Source: Rhabdophis nuchalis (Eukaryota > Chordata > Lepidosauria > Squamata > Natricidae). From it: DNA of 64,000 nucleotides. Shown one piece after another: positions 1 to 10,201 of this stretch. The DNA lies in the NCBI GenBank assembly GCA_039707465.1, contig CM077643.1, positions 381,657,919-381,721,918 on the forward strand, given 5' to 3'. The position numbers and the translations under genes are program-made. Position 1 is the stretch's first letter. Each line of letters opens with the position of its first letter. The notes below the pieces were generated by a model that searched no databases, had not been told where the DNA came from, and saw only the letters and a list, made by a program, of their open reading frames with translations.

Positions 1-111
1 GCCAGAGAAGAAACCTTGCCAGTTGAATCTTGTGTGTGTTGTAAATAGTGTGAATAAACGTTCCTGTTGTTTTGACCATGCCTGAGTCGGAATCCTTTGT
101 CTGATCTAACA
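1..111 (+). repeat. Possible LTR-like 3' end
   Basis: An AATAAA signal is followed about 50 bp later by a terminus ending in CA. This resembles an R-U5 end but is cut by the window edge. No partner LTR or coding sequence is seen. Confidence 0.2.
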
Positions 112-1400
112 GCAATGTATTTGCTAAGCTTATTCAAGGCCTTTGCTTGCAATGACAGAAAAGTTGGTAAATTATGAACCGTGTAGAAGAGCTGTGTTGT
201 TAGTCTATGGGGCAAAAATCGGGAGACTGATAGCACCTTTTCCATTTTACTAAATTTTACTAAAAAGGCATAAGCTTTCATGAGTTGCAAAAGCTTATGC
301 ATTTTAATAAATAGTTTTAATTGGAAAAGGTGCTCCAGACTACTGATTTAAGACAACGTGTGAGCTTCTAATAAAATGCAGTGCCTAGCTTTGAATTTCT
401 ACTTCTTATATTTATTTCTATTGGGGGGGGGGGGTCCTTGTTTCTATCTGAGCTTCGTTAGGGGGGAGGGTTGCAATTGAGTAACAAAATGTCTGCAAGA
501 AAACATCAAAGCTCAGAGCGTATCAAAGATTCCACAGTTCAATCTTGAGCTACAAATATTCTCTTTTATTGGTATCTATGTCTACAATACAGGAAGTTAT
601 TCTGGACCTGACCCTTAATTTCTGAGTTTCCCGAAGCTCTTCCTCCCATGAACTATGTTGTTGAAATTCAGCAGCAAATTACTAAACACTGACAGAACAG
701 TTCACTAATTTTCCACAAGAAACAAAAGCAAAATGTTCATTAAAATCCATTTGGACTACTTAAAATTGCAAAAATAGAAAGAAGCCAAATCTTTTTTTTT
801 AAGCTCTCTTCCCAATTCATGCCTATCCATTTAATGGACATCAAAATGTCATCATTCCCTTCCATGTGGTTCACAGTACACAAAATGTTTTATTAATAAG
901 TAGCAAATATTAATAGACTGCTGATATTATTTAATAATGGAAGGCTGGGTACCAAAACTGTCTTCTCCTGTTTAAAGAGAAAATAGCTAAATATATCTAT
1001 TTTTTGTCAAGGCAATAACTAAAAATAAAATGAACAATTCACAAGGTTATTTATTATGAAGTGATATAATAATAATTAGGGCAAAATGAAGAAAATGAGG
1101 CAAAACAACTGTTCAATCTGATGTTTCTCCATCAAATGAGGCCATGCAAACCTAGTAGGAACATAGAGGGACAAGGAAAAAATGAAAATAAAAGCCTTAT
1201 TTCTCAGTTGCATCCTCATACTGTCCTTCACCTTAAGAAAAATTGTAAGCAATTTAGGATGATTCTGAACTGATAGTTTCAATATAGAGAATATAGATTC
1301 ACAAGTTCATACAAGCACGCAATACCCACAATACTGGATTGGCTTCAAGTCTGAGCAAAGCACAAAATCAAACTAGAAAGAAGGCAAGAAGCCACAAACA
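112..1400. other. AT-rich intronic sequence, nothing recognised apart from the 228-350 repeat
   Basis: There is a G homopolymer at 423-434 and no coding, RNA or repeat signature that I can name. Confidence 0.5.
228..350. repeat. Imperfect inverted repeat, Penelope-like fragment
   Basis: Outer arms AGCACCTTTTCC and GGAAAAGGTGCT flank inner arms GCATAAGCTTT and AAAGCTTATGC. The GCATAAGCTT...GGTGCT signature is common at ends of Penelope-type (PLE) repeats in reptiles. A short piece of similar sequence recurs near 26610-26640. The class assignment is tentative. Confidence 0.35.
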
Positions 1401-1419
1401 AATCATGCATCTGTCATAC

Positions 1420-2010
1420 GGGCAATATTGGGTACCTCTAGGTATTCCCACGTAACACCGCTCCTGCGCAAAATGCACTGGCTGCCTGTGGTCTTTCGGG
1501 TGCGCTTCAAAGTGCTGGTTACCATCTTCAAAGCGCTCCATGGCACGGGACCTAGTTATCTGCGGGATCGCATCCTACCCCATACATCCCTTCGGCCGAT
1601 TCGCTCCCACAGAGAGGGACTTCTCCGGGTGCTGTCCACTAGGCAATGCCAGCGGGTGACGCCCAGGGGAAGGGCCTTCTCTGTGGCGGGCCCGACCCTC
1701 TGGAACGACCTTCCCCCCGAACTTAGATCTATCACGGACCTCTGCTCCTTCCGCCAGCAACTAAAAACCTACTTTTTCCAACAGGCCGGCCTGGCATAAC
1801 CTACCGTTTTCAGCCTCAGTTGCTTAGTAGAGAAATTTTATATTGGGCTTTAGGGATTCTTAATGGGGTAGTTTTTAGCACAGGGTATAATTTAATATAG
1901 TTTTAAGTATTTATGTATTTATTGTGATGTATTGTATTTTTATATTTTCCTGTGCACCACCCCGAGTCCCTTTGGGGAGAGGGGGCGGTTAATAAGTCGA
2001 ATAAATGACA
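1420..2010 (+). mobile_element. L2 LINE, 3' fragment
   Basis: The reading frame 1428-1799 encodes the C-terminal domain of an L2 reverse transcriptase protein. Motifs are HWLPV, FRVRFKVLV, LHGTGPSYLRD, GRAFSVAGPTLWNDLPPELR and a final QQAGLA followed by a stop. The 3'UTR ends in the L2 hairpin (CCCCGAGTCCC...GGGGAGAGGGGGCGG) and an A-rich tail. The copy is 5'-truncated and non-functional. Confidence 0.85.
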
Positions 2011-2031
2011 AAAATGACAATGATACTAGGG

Positions 2032-2335
2032 CTGTGATGGAGAACCTATGGAGCTATGCTGCCTGATACACACACTGTTATCCATTCCTCTTCCTGTTTT
2101 TTGGCACGATGGTCAACTGGCCTTCGAGACAGTGCTGGAAACTGAAGGAGCTGGTCTTCAGTTTTCTAGTGTGAGTATGCATGCTGGCCAGCTAATTGTC
2201 ACACGCGCATGTGCGGCAGTAACCAGAAGACTAGCTGGGCGTTGCACATGCACATCCCAGAAATTGGAAGTCCATTTTCTAGCGTACACATGCACCCTTT
2301 TTGGCACTTGGTGCTGAAAAGGTTTGCCATCACTG
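2032..2335. mobile_element. Non-autonomous hAT element (GATGGCGAACC family)
   Basis: The termini resemble CTGTGATGG and CCATCACTG. Flanking 8-bp repeats are TACTAGGG (2024-2031) and TACAAGGG (2336-2343), 7 of 8 identical, as expected for a hAT TSD. The interior is rich in alternating purine/pyrimidine (GCATGT, GTGCAC). Confidence 0.75.
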
Positions 2336-2371
2336 TACAAGGGTAACAAGCCAATAACAAACTGCAGCTTC

Positions 2372-4360
2372 TTTTTTTTTTTTTTTTTAATTGAAAAAGT
2401 TTTATTGATTTTACATTTTTTCTATAGGATAAGGTAAGGGATACAAAGAAATTTTGAGAGCATTCACATCGAAGTCGTCGGCTCTTCCGGGATCTCCAAA
2501 TACATTAATAACAATTAAAAAAGAACATTTTTCATCATACTACAAAGTGAAAGCGTGTACATATATCTAAATTCTCATTTCTATACTGTCAGTCCTTTAC
2601 AAAAAATCCAAATACAAATATTATGCAAAGTTGTTCAAAAGAAAAGTCAAGGCAAAGTTTTTTTTTTGATCTAAGTCTCTTGGCAATTGAATCTTCTTTT
2701 TCTCCTTCCAGGCCCCCAGTAGGCGGGGCCATGGCCCCCTCCGTCCCCCCTGGATCTTCCCCCAGGATAGAGGAATGTTTTTTAAGAAAGGCTTCCGCCT
2801 CAGCAACTGTTTTAATCCTCACTCTTCCTCCATCCCAGAACACCAGCATCCCTTCGGGTGTCACCCACTTGAACCAAATCCCATGATCAAACAATGTTTT
2901 AGACAAGAAGGAAAATTTCCTTCTTGCATCTCTAATCTTTCTAGGGATCTGCTTCAAGATAGCAACCGTTTTTTGTTGGTAGATTAATGGACTTTCTCTC
3001 TGGAGTTTCAGGATTTCCTCTCTGGTTGACCTTCTAACAAATTTCACATGTATCTCTCTAGGCACTTCATTTATCCTGGCATATGCTGAGTTAATTCTAT
3101 AGGCTAGGTCAATGTCCCCTCTGATCTTATCCTTAGGTTTTTGTAAATAGTCTGCTAAAATCGTGTTCATAAGATCAGGGAGGCATTCACCAGATTCCTC
3201 AAGAACATTCTGAAATCTCAAAAAATATGTCATTCTTTCCATATCAATCCTAGACACATGCCCAGTTGTTTCCTCAACCTCTTTAGTAACATTTTTAATC
3301 TCTCCCTTAACCCCCGCCAACCCCCCTTCCAGTTCTTCATTCTTCTGTGTATTTTCCAGCACTTGCTTCCGTGTGTCCAATAACTCCTTCTTGAAATTGA
3401 TGTTTTCTGCCCTCTGGGCCTGAATTTCTTGTACCAAAGTTTGTATAACAGTTTCAAGAGAAGCCATCCTTTGTTCTAAACTTGTCAGTGCTGTTTCTTG
3501 AGCCATGATTAGCTGTTAAAGTCAGTGCCACTAAAATGGCGTTTTCAGGGTAGGGTTGATGAGGCTGACCGGGAGCCAAAAGTTCTGATCAAGGTTGTAA
3601 CGTTGTAAAATTCAGGAACCAAGAGAGAAACAATTTTCCAACTCAATAGGTGTGATAGCGAAGGTACTCCAGAAAAGAAATCACAAATCCAAAAGGAAAA
3701 AATTCTTCATTAAAAGCCAGAGATAGTCCAAATTGCAAAGAGACGCTGAAAATTTTCCATAAACAAAATAGTCAATCAGGAACAAAGAGAGGCCATTTTC
3801 CACCGCCCAACTCAGAGCCCGCAGGAGAAAGTAGTGAGAGAAATTGTGTCAGCCAGACCTAGAAACATTGTTGCAAGCAAGCCGCAATCCACTTTCCCTT
3901 AACGCAAACAGTCAGGATTAAAGATTTCCGCTCCTCGCCGCGAGGAACCATTTCCAAGTGCCGCTTAAGTCCGAGGGGTTTTTTTTAAAAACAAACACCC
4001 CCCTCCCAGTCCTTTCAGCCCGGCTGACAGTAAGAAAAAGGTTTTGAACACTCACTCTCCCCTTGCAGCTGAAGCCTCGGAAAGCCTTCCGACATCGACG
4101 TTTAGCCCTCTACATAGATGTGAATGGCGCCGTCTTCCTTTGGCGAAGGGAGAACCCCCCGCAGCATGTTCTCCTTCACCTAAGCCGAAGACAAGGGTCG
4201 CTTCCCCCACCGCCGTGGGGGGGAGCGTCCCAGGCAAGCCGGCTTTACGGGAGACCCCCAAAAAAGGGGCGTCTCGCCCCCGTGGGGGGGCAGAAAAAAC
4301 AACAAAACGGCGAGCGAGCGCTAGGCTCGCCCGTCACCGCTGGAGCCGGAACCGGAAGTC
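2372..4360 (-). mobile_element. Full-length ORF1-only L1-like element (HAL1-like)
   Basis: This is a 1989-bp insertion in minus orientation. The poly(A) tail appears as poly(T) at 2372-2388. A 16-bp TSD flanks it: AACAAACTGCAGCTTC at 2356-2371 and AACAAACCGCAGCTTC at 4361-4376, 15 of 16 identical. In element order it holds a GC-rich 5' region of about 850 bp (4360-3507, with many CpG), a single 305-codon ORF1 (3506-2589), then a 3'UTR of about 215 bp with AATAAAA just before the tail. There is no ORF2 (endonuclease/RT) between ORF1 and the tail, and the copy does not look 5'-truncated. It resembles the HAL1 (half-L1) class of mammals, which relies on enzymes supplied in trans. The family name is inferred. 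Confidence 0.85.
2589..3506 (-). CDS. L1-type ORF1p (RNA-binding chaperone), intact reading frame
   Basis: The 305-residue frame has the L1 ORF1p layout. A heptad-rich coiled coil spans about residues 6-85 (trimerisation). An RRM spans about 90-165, including RMTYFLRFQN and EIHVKFVRRS. A C-terminal RNA-binding domain spans about 172-245, with YQQKTVAILKQIP, WFKWVTPEGM and RVRIKTVAEAEAF. The protein would coat element RNA and act as a nucleic-acid chaperone; it has no enzymatic domain. There are no internal stops or frameshifts. The related copies at 23.1 and 24.2 kb end right after RLRSKK or RLRSQK. Here the run of A following that codon is longer, the stop is lost, and 23 extra residues (to FFVKD) are appended. 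Whether it is expressed is unknown. Confidence 0.8.
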   Translation of the reverse strand: MAQETALTSLEQRMASLETVIQTLVQEIQAQRAENINFKKELLDTRKQVLENTQKNEELEGGLAGVKGEIKNVTKEVEETTGHVSRIDMERMTYFLRFQNVLEESGECLPDLMNTILADYLQKPKDKIRGDIDLAYRINSAYARINEVPREIHVKFVRRSTREEILKLQRESPLIYQQKTVAILKQIPRKIRDARRKFSFLSKTLFDHGIWFKWVTPEGMLVFWDGGRVRIKTVAEAEAFLKKHSSILGEDPGGTEGAMAPPTGGLEGEKEDSIAKRLRSKKKLCLDFSFEQLCIIFVFGFFVKD

Positions 4361-4440
4361 AACAAACCGCAGCTTCTGATGTGGCCTACAGCAAGGTTTA
4401 ACTGACTCTGCACACACTCATATCAAGCCAAAACCAAATA

Positions 4441-4666
4441 CAGGTAGTCTTTGACTTACGACCACAATTGAGCCCAAATGTCTATTGCTAAGCAAGATAG
4501 TTGTTAAATGAGTTTGGTCCCATTTTACAATCTTTCCATAGATATTAAGTTAGTAACAAAGTTGATCACATAATCCCAGGACACTGTAATCAAAATCATG
4601 TTTTTCAGTACCATTGTAACTTTGAACGGTCACTAAATGAATGGTTGTAAAGTCAAGAGCTACCTG
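4441..4666. mobile_element. MITE, CAGGTAGTC family (copy 1)
   Basis: It starts with CAGGTAGTCTTTGACTTACG and ends in the inverted form CTACCTG. TA lies directly outside each end (4439-4440 and 4667-4668), suggesting a TA TSD as in Tc1/mariner-type elements. The interior carries inverted, repeated GTTGTTAAATGA/GTCACTAAATGA-like motifs. Confidence 0.75.
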
Positions 4667-5060
4667 TAAGCTACTTTAAGGCTTCATTTGATATGTTAAT
4701 CCACCATTAGGTACAAACAGAAAAAGTTGTGCTACCTACATGATGTGCAAATATGAAATAAAGTAAGTCAGGATTGGCTAAATTAACTTTTTAAATCATT
4801 GGACTCCCACTATACATTATGCAATACAGATCAGATATATAAATAAATGAGGGGACAGTCCAGAAAAATACTGGAACGTAGGAAGCTGATGCCATCTAAA
4901 TTCTGTGTAAAAAATCGGGAGAACAAAAGGCAACAATTAATAAGGATCCTGTATGGATTTTTCCTTCTTACATTGCCTTTGTTACATTGCCTTTTAAAAT
5001 ATGTTCTTCTTTGCTACGATTTATCTCTTGCTTTCCAGTCAAATAATCAATGCAATATAT

Positions 5061-5766
5061 TATGAACATAAGAACAGCCATGCTGGAACAGGCCATAGCC
5101 CATCCAGTCCAGCATTCTGTCTCACACAGTGGCTCCCCATTTGCTTCAGGGTATTCCCAAGCAGATGTCTTCACCTGCTTATGATTCCCTGCAAATGGCA
5201 TTGAGAAATATCCTGCCTATCTCTCCAACCCAGAGGGTGTCCTTAGGCATCCATCATGATAGCCATTGATACTCGTGTTCTCCATGAACTCGTCTAATCC
5301 TTTCTTAAAGGTGTCGAGGCTGACAGCTGTCACCACTTCTTCTGGCAGGGAGTTCCATAGACCAGTGATCCTCTGGGTGAAAAAGTACTTCCTCTTATTT
5401 GTTTGAGGTCTAGCTTCCAAAAGTTTCATGGAGTACCCTCTAGTTCTAGTGTTGTGCGATAGGGAAAACAGTTTTTCCTTTTCTACTTTGTCCACACCGT
5501 GCATGATTTTATAGACTTCAATCAGGTCACCTCTCAGGTGCCGTCGTTCTAGAGTGAAGAGGCCCAGCCGTTGCAGCCTCAGATGGTAAGGAAGGTGTTC
5601 CAGTCCCCTAATCATTCTGGTTGCCCTCCTCTGCACCTTTTCCATTTCCATAATATCCTTCTGAAGGTATGGTGACCAGAACTGTGCACAATATTCCAGA
5701 TGCGGCCTCACCATAGATTTATAAAGAGGCAAAATGACACTTGCTGACTTATTTTCTATACCCTTG
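5061..5766 (-). mobile_element. CR1 LINE, 3' fragment
   Basis: The minus-strand frame 5732-5217 (171 residues) is a CR1 ORF2 C-terminus: VRPHLEYCAQFWSPYLQKDI, KVQRRATRMIRGLEHLPY, LGLFTLERRHLRGDLIEVYK, GLWNSLPEEVV and then a stop. The 3'UTR ends at the left in the octamer-type tail (TTCTTATG on the coding strand). It is highly similar to the plus-strand copy at 25.8 kb and shares the same 5' truncation zone. It lacks the RT core and endonuclease and is inactive. Confidence 0.9.
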
Positions 5767-5769
5767 AAA

Positions 5770-6350
5770 CGTCTATATTTTGGGAGGAGTAAAGAGGAAG
5801 CGGCATAAGAAATGCAATATTTTACCTCTACACAAGCAGATCTTCGCTATTTGTAAAATTAAAGCTCTATGCTTTCTTTAACAACCTCCTTCCCCCGTAT
5901 CTTCTGCTATTCCGCTTTTGAAGTAACTGTTTCCCATCTAATAAAAATCTTCAGGATTTTCAAAGGCAAACACATCCCCAGGGAGCAATTTCTGTCTTGC
6001 ACAGGGTAGGTGTTTACAATGGCTAATAAGCCACACCAACTCAGTCTGGGAAATCAATGTTTCCATCCTTTATATGTGACCCAAAGCTCATTAGCAACAT
6101 CTTGGAGCCACAGAGAAGACGAATATCATTTGAGGAAGTGGATGGCATAGCAACATGAAGATGAAGGCTGCCTGTATGTTCCAAGCACTGATCCAGCTCC
6201 AGCTGCGCAAATACGGATGGCCCATGAAGCAATTGGCATAGAGAGAAAGCTTTGGGATTAGAGGGGGTGGAAGAGAGAAAAAGAGATAAGGTTCTTTCTA
6301 GCCATTGTTAGTAAAATTCTATAGGAATAGATTTTAAAAGACTTACTTTT
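5770..6350. other. Unique intronic sequence, no feature recognised
   Basis: There is no repeat terminus, splice-consistent coding exon or RNA signature that I can support. Confidence 0.5.
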
Positions 6351-6368
6351 TAAGCTGAGCAACTACCA

Positions 6369-6425
6369 TATTTTTTGGAGAATAAGACGCACCAGAGTAT
6401 AAGACGCACCCAGGCTTTAAAGAGG
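6369..6425. repeat. MITE end (GTATAAGACGCAC family)
   Basis: A TATTTTTTGGAGAATAAGACGCACC terminus followed by a second AGTATAAGACGCACCC matches the termini seen at 46838 and 47529. Only one end is present; the rest is replaced by the GGTA minisatellite. Confidence 0.5.
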
Positions 6426-6439
6426 CAATTTTTTTTAAA

Positions 6440-6930
6440 AAAGTAGGTAGGTAGATAGAGGGATAGAGAGGAAGAGAAAGAGAGCAATACAGTAGGTAGG
6501 TAGGGAGAGACAGTAGTTAGGTAGGTAGGAAGATAAAGGGATAACCTCCATAACTGACTTTTAGATAGTTTTAAATTTGGGGTTTTTAATTTGGTTTTAG
6601 CGCAGGATTTCATTGAATAAGTTTTTTAACATTTTATATGGTTTTGTATGTATTTTTAATATTCCTGTGCGCCGCCCTGAGTCCGTTTGGAGAAGGGTGG
6701 GGTATAAATTGAATAAATGAAAATGAAATGGATAGAGAGAGAGAAAAAATATAGAGAGAAATACAGTAGGTAGGTAGGTAGGGAGAGAGAGTGTGTAGAT
6801 AGGTAGGTAGGTAGAGGGATAGAGAGAGAGAAATAGAGAGAGAAATACAATAGATAGGTAGGGAGAGAGAGTGAGTAGGTAGGTAGGTAGGTAGGTAGGT
6901 AGGTAGGTAGGTAGGTAGGTAGGTAGGTAG
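6440..6930. repeat. (GGTA)n / GAGGGATAGAGAGA minisatellite
   Basis: Blocks of (GGTA)n alternate with purine-rich GAGGGATAGAGAGAGA and AATACAGTA units. On the minus strand it reads as YLPT/LSLY low-complexity peptide, which is spurious. An L2 3' end (about 6598-6716) interrupts it. The same composite unit forms the 56.5-57.2 kb array inside the Helitron-like element. Confidence 0.85.
6598..6716 (+). mobile_element. L2 LINE 3' end
   Basis: The 3'UTR contains TTCCTGTGCGCCGCCCTGAG, the L2 hairpin remnant and a TTGAATAAATGAAAATGAAA tail. It is inserted within the GGTA minisatellite. Confidence 0.7.
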
Positions 6931-7034
6931 ATGTTTCCAAGTGTATTTATCCATGTGCTGGAGAAGGAAATCACTGTAGCACCTAAAACTTTATGTCTGC
7001 TGGCACAGCACTTGATCAATGTAATTCTCATCAA

Positions 7035-7280
7035 CCACTCTAACTAAACAGCTTTGCGAAAGGGGGGGGGGAGTTTTTACACTATGCAAACCTCCCCCAA
7101 ATGGCCCATTTTTCATGAAAATGGCCCTGTTTTTTTCAAATAAAAGGCATAAATGGTCTTGGGGGGGGTGTTGCAGAGTGATTTGGGGGGGCTGAGGGGG
7201 GTCCAAGAACGAGCCAAAAATGCCCTAGTGTCAGGAATGACTAGTGGAGCAAAATCTGCAGGCACTTCTTTTTCTTTTTT
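7035..7280. other. G-rich repeat-like segment, unidentified
   Basis: Several G7-G10 runs (7062, 7161, 7181, 7195) lie in a segment with inverted AAATGGCCCATTT-like motifs. It could be a decayed MITE; no clear termini are found. Confidence 0.3.
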
Positions 7281-7282
7281 CT

Positions 7283-7865
7283 TTTTTTAACTACAACTAA
7301 AACTGCAACTCAACAAGACAGACACAGACTTCAGAGGATAATCAGAACTGCAGAAAAAACCATTACTGCCAACCTGCCTTCCATTGAGGACCTGTATATA
7401 CTGTGCTAGTCAAAAAGAGGGCCATGAAAATATTTACAGAACCCTCACATCCTGGACATGAATTGTGTCAACTCCTACCCTCAAAACAATGCTATAAAGC
7501 ACTGCACACCAAGACAACTAGACACTAGAACAGTCTTTCCTCAAACGCCATCACTCTTCTAATCAAATAATTCCCTCACCTCTGTCAAACTATTTACTAA
7601 GGCTGCATTACTATTACTATTAGTCTTCTCATCGTTCCTATTACCCATCTCCTCCCACTTATGACTATATGACTGTAACTATTGCTTATATCCTTACGAT
7701 TTATATTGATATTGATTGTTTCCTAATTGCTTATTTCTACCCTATGGCTATCGTTAAGTGTTGTACCATGATTCTTGATATGTCTTTTCTTTTATGTACA
7801 CTGAGAGCATATCCACCAAAGACCAAATTCCTTGTGTGTCCAATCACACTTGGCCAATAAAGAAC
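7283..7865 (+). mobile_element. L3/CR1 (Rex1-like, Snake1-type) LINE 3' fragment
   Basis: It contains a decayed RT C-terminus (the motif reads as QRIIRTAEKT... after frameshifts; compare 27.5 kb) and a long 3'UTR. It ends CACACTTGGCCAATAAAGAA directly followed by the (TTCTA)n tail. This tail type is the AATAG microsatellite seed described for snake CR1-L3 elements. Confidence 0.8.
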
Positions 7866-7926
7866 TCTATTCTATTCTATTCTATTCTATTCTATTCTAT
7901 TCTATTCTATTCTATTCTATTCTATT
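7866..7926 (+). repeat. (TTCTA)n microsatellite, LINE-seeded
   Basis: About 12 perfect TTCTA units lie immediately 3' of the L3-type LINE end, i.e. an expanded retrotransposon tail. Confidence 0.95.
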
Positions 7927-7999
7927 GTAAAGTACTGTGCATGTTTAGGAGAAGCAAAAATGATGAGAACTCCGAGCTAATAAACATTAGGTAGAGCCC

Positions 8000-8450
8000 A
8001 GATATTTTGAAAAAGAAGTTGCAGAGAAGTAGATTTCAGTTAAACCTTCAACAGAAAATTTTCTTGCAGTAAGAACTGTTGCCCAAAGACTGACGTCAGG
8101 CAGTGGGTTCTCATTCAATAAGCACCCTGAAAAAGAGGTTGATGCTACCACTGTATCCTGCAAACAGATAGTGTAATGAGTTCATTAGGCCAGTACCTCA
8201 TAATCTGGCACATCTTGATTCTTTTCCTTTTGGAATTCTGCAGCAACTGATCATACTACCTAAAAATTGTGAAAGTTGCAATTCTTTCACACCAGCAGTG
8301 GGTAAGATCAAAGGAAAGCTGAAATAAATCATTTCCAAATGTTCCTTAAATGTTATGATTGTATGAGAGTGGAGAATCCTGGACTACACTGAAACAGCCA
8401 GTGGATTCCACTATGATATAAAAGGAACAAAGAATCAGAAGAAACTCAAA
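8000..8450. other. Unique intronic sequence, no feature recognised
   Basis: No repeat family, coding exon or RNA gene could be recognised. Confidence 0.5.
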
Positions 8451-8459
8451 GATGCTTTT

Positions 8460-8690
8460 TCAAATGACTTAGTTTTTCCTTGAAGACATTTCACTTCTTA
8501 TCCAAGAAGCTTCTTTGGTTCTGGCTGAAGTCATAACTGAGTCAGTGAGACTGAGTCACAACTGAAGAAGCTTCTTGGATGAGAGACGAAACGTCTTCAA
8601 GAAAAAAACAAAATCCAGTTGCCTTTTGAAAAAGCACCTTTGTGACAACCATGACCTGGATGACTTGAGAATCTCCATAGACAATCAGAG
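8460..8690 (+). repeat. Penelope-like palindromic repeat
   Basis: Arms at 8475-8511 and 8565-8601 are inverted copies (CTTGAAGACATTTCACTTCT...AGAAGCTTCTT against AAGAAGCTTCTTGGATGAGA...CGTCTTCAAG), with about 50 bp between them. The following sequence (TTGCCTTTTGAAAAAGCACC, AACCATGACCTGGATGACTT) recurs inverted at 41776-41941. The motif is typical of PLE retroelement ends in vertebrates; the class is tentative. Confidence 0.5.
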
Positions 8691-9055
8691 GAAACTCTTT
8701 CCATTATTTCCCCTGGTTTAAAAACACCGATCAAACTCAACATTACACTGGCAGGGTATTATTAAGAACAATCTAGAACCATTTTTTTGTGATGGTCCCT
8801 TTTGGCTGACTCAATCAAGGGTTGGGTGACACCAAAACCTGTTGCTAAAAGAAGGGCCTTCTGCTGAAATGGGATGATTGGCCTGCTAGACATTCCAGTG
8901 TTTATCCACACAATGCCAAGTAAATTGATCCAAGAATAAATTCCATCAAAGATGAGACTTGCTGCCAAACACATCACATGCACAATTCACACACCTGCTA
9001 CAAAATGGCTTTGCGAGACTTTATACTCAATCTTGGGGTTTGGAGTCAGGTGTCC
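8691..9055. other. Unique intronic sequence, no feature recognised
   Basis: No recognisable repeat or exon. Confidence 0.5.
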
Positions 9056-9063
9056 TTCTACAG

Positions 9064-9198
9064 CAGGGATGTCCAAACTTGGGAACTTTAAGACTTGTGG
9101 ACTTCAACTCCCAGAATTCCCCAGCCAGCTATGCTGGCTGGGGAATTCTGGGAGTTGAAGTCCACAAGTCTTAAAGTTCCCAAGTTTGGACATCCCTG
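9064..9198. mobile_element. Palindromic hAT MITE, perfect 8-bp TSD
   Basis: A 135-bp near-perfect palindrome. It starts CAGGGATGTCCAAACTTGGG, ends in its complement CCATCCCTG-type terminus, and has the shared arm motif GACTTCAACTCCCAGAATTC. The TSD TTCTACAG occurs at 9056-9063 and 9199-9206. Confidence 0.92.
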
Positions 9199-9206
9199 TT
9201 CTACAG

Positions 9207-10140
9207 TAAGGGCTGTTCACTTTGTTTTTTTAACTGTCACTTCTGAATCAAGCCACGGGATTTTTGGAGCGAGGCAATTTAGCATATTCCTTTTTAATGA
9301 GAGCAATCCAAGCCTCCTATTGCCAACAGAGGAACGCACGAACTGTGCTTGGATTATTTGTCAGCAGAGTGGTGTAGCAATGGGATGAATCACCCCACCC
9401 TGAACTTTAGGCTGGCGAATACAGTAAAGTGGGGAGAACCAGGCAAATCTAATTTAAACAACTGAGCAGCTGAAAATTGGGTTTATGGTGAGGGCAGAGG
9501 GCAGCAAAAGGCTTGACTGAAACCCCAGGGGAGCCTGAAAGGCAGAAGGGGAAGCAAAGCATCAAGCTACCAAGTGGGCAGCCGCAGAGAGACTGTTGGT
9601 GGCATCTGTCTGGGGAATGCAACAGGAACGTAGGCAACTGAGGTGGGAGAAAATGAGGGCTATGCCTGGAATAAACTATCTAAATCCAGCGATCCTTTCT
9701 GGAAGCACTTGCCCGCTGAATCCCGAGAGCCCATCCCACACAGCCCTAATTAAAGAATGCCTGCAGCAGAGTCAAGAAGAGAAAAGAGTTGTCAGAGGAA
9801 GCAAGAAAACAAGGAATTGAATGAACAAGAAATGGCACAACTTGGTGAGCTGTGACAGACTATATGAATGCCATCTTTCAAGGCAGAGAAGAAAGATATG
9901 CCTGGTCAACTAGAAAAGCTACTAACTAGAAAAGCCCTTTCCAGTTTGCTCTTGTGCTTTTCATGTCAGCGTGACTCGAAAAATCAGCAGGGCTTGCAAC
10001 ATTTGCTAGGAAATTTTAATGAGGGTTATTACAGAGGCAGACACTGCTAGGGAAGTCGAACTATTGTTTTTAGCATTCATGCATCGTTTTGTTTTCTCTT
10101 TGCAGAAATCAGCCCAGCTGACCTTAACAACCTTAGGTGG
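9207..10140. other. Unique intronic sequence, no feature recognised
   Basis: Small open frames are present but none has a family motif or splice context. Confidence 0.5.
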
Positions 10141-10141
10141 A

Positions 10142-10170
10142 TTAGTTTAGTTTAGTTTAGTTTAGTTTAG

Positions 10171-10201
<31 letters not shown>

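Noticed and set aside
4044..4401. Frames of about 110 codons on both strands in GC-rich DNA
   Set aside because: They lie in the 5' region of the ORF1-only element; no domain is seen and stops are rare because of GC content.
6597..7034. Several YLPT/LSLS frames up to 145 codons
   Set aside because: Translation of the minisatellite and an L2 3' end.
8580..8604. Hammerhead ribozyme
   Set aside because: The string TGGATGAG...CGAAACGTC lacks the required CUGANGA core and a stem III between GAAA and the cleavage triplet.
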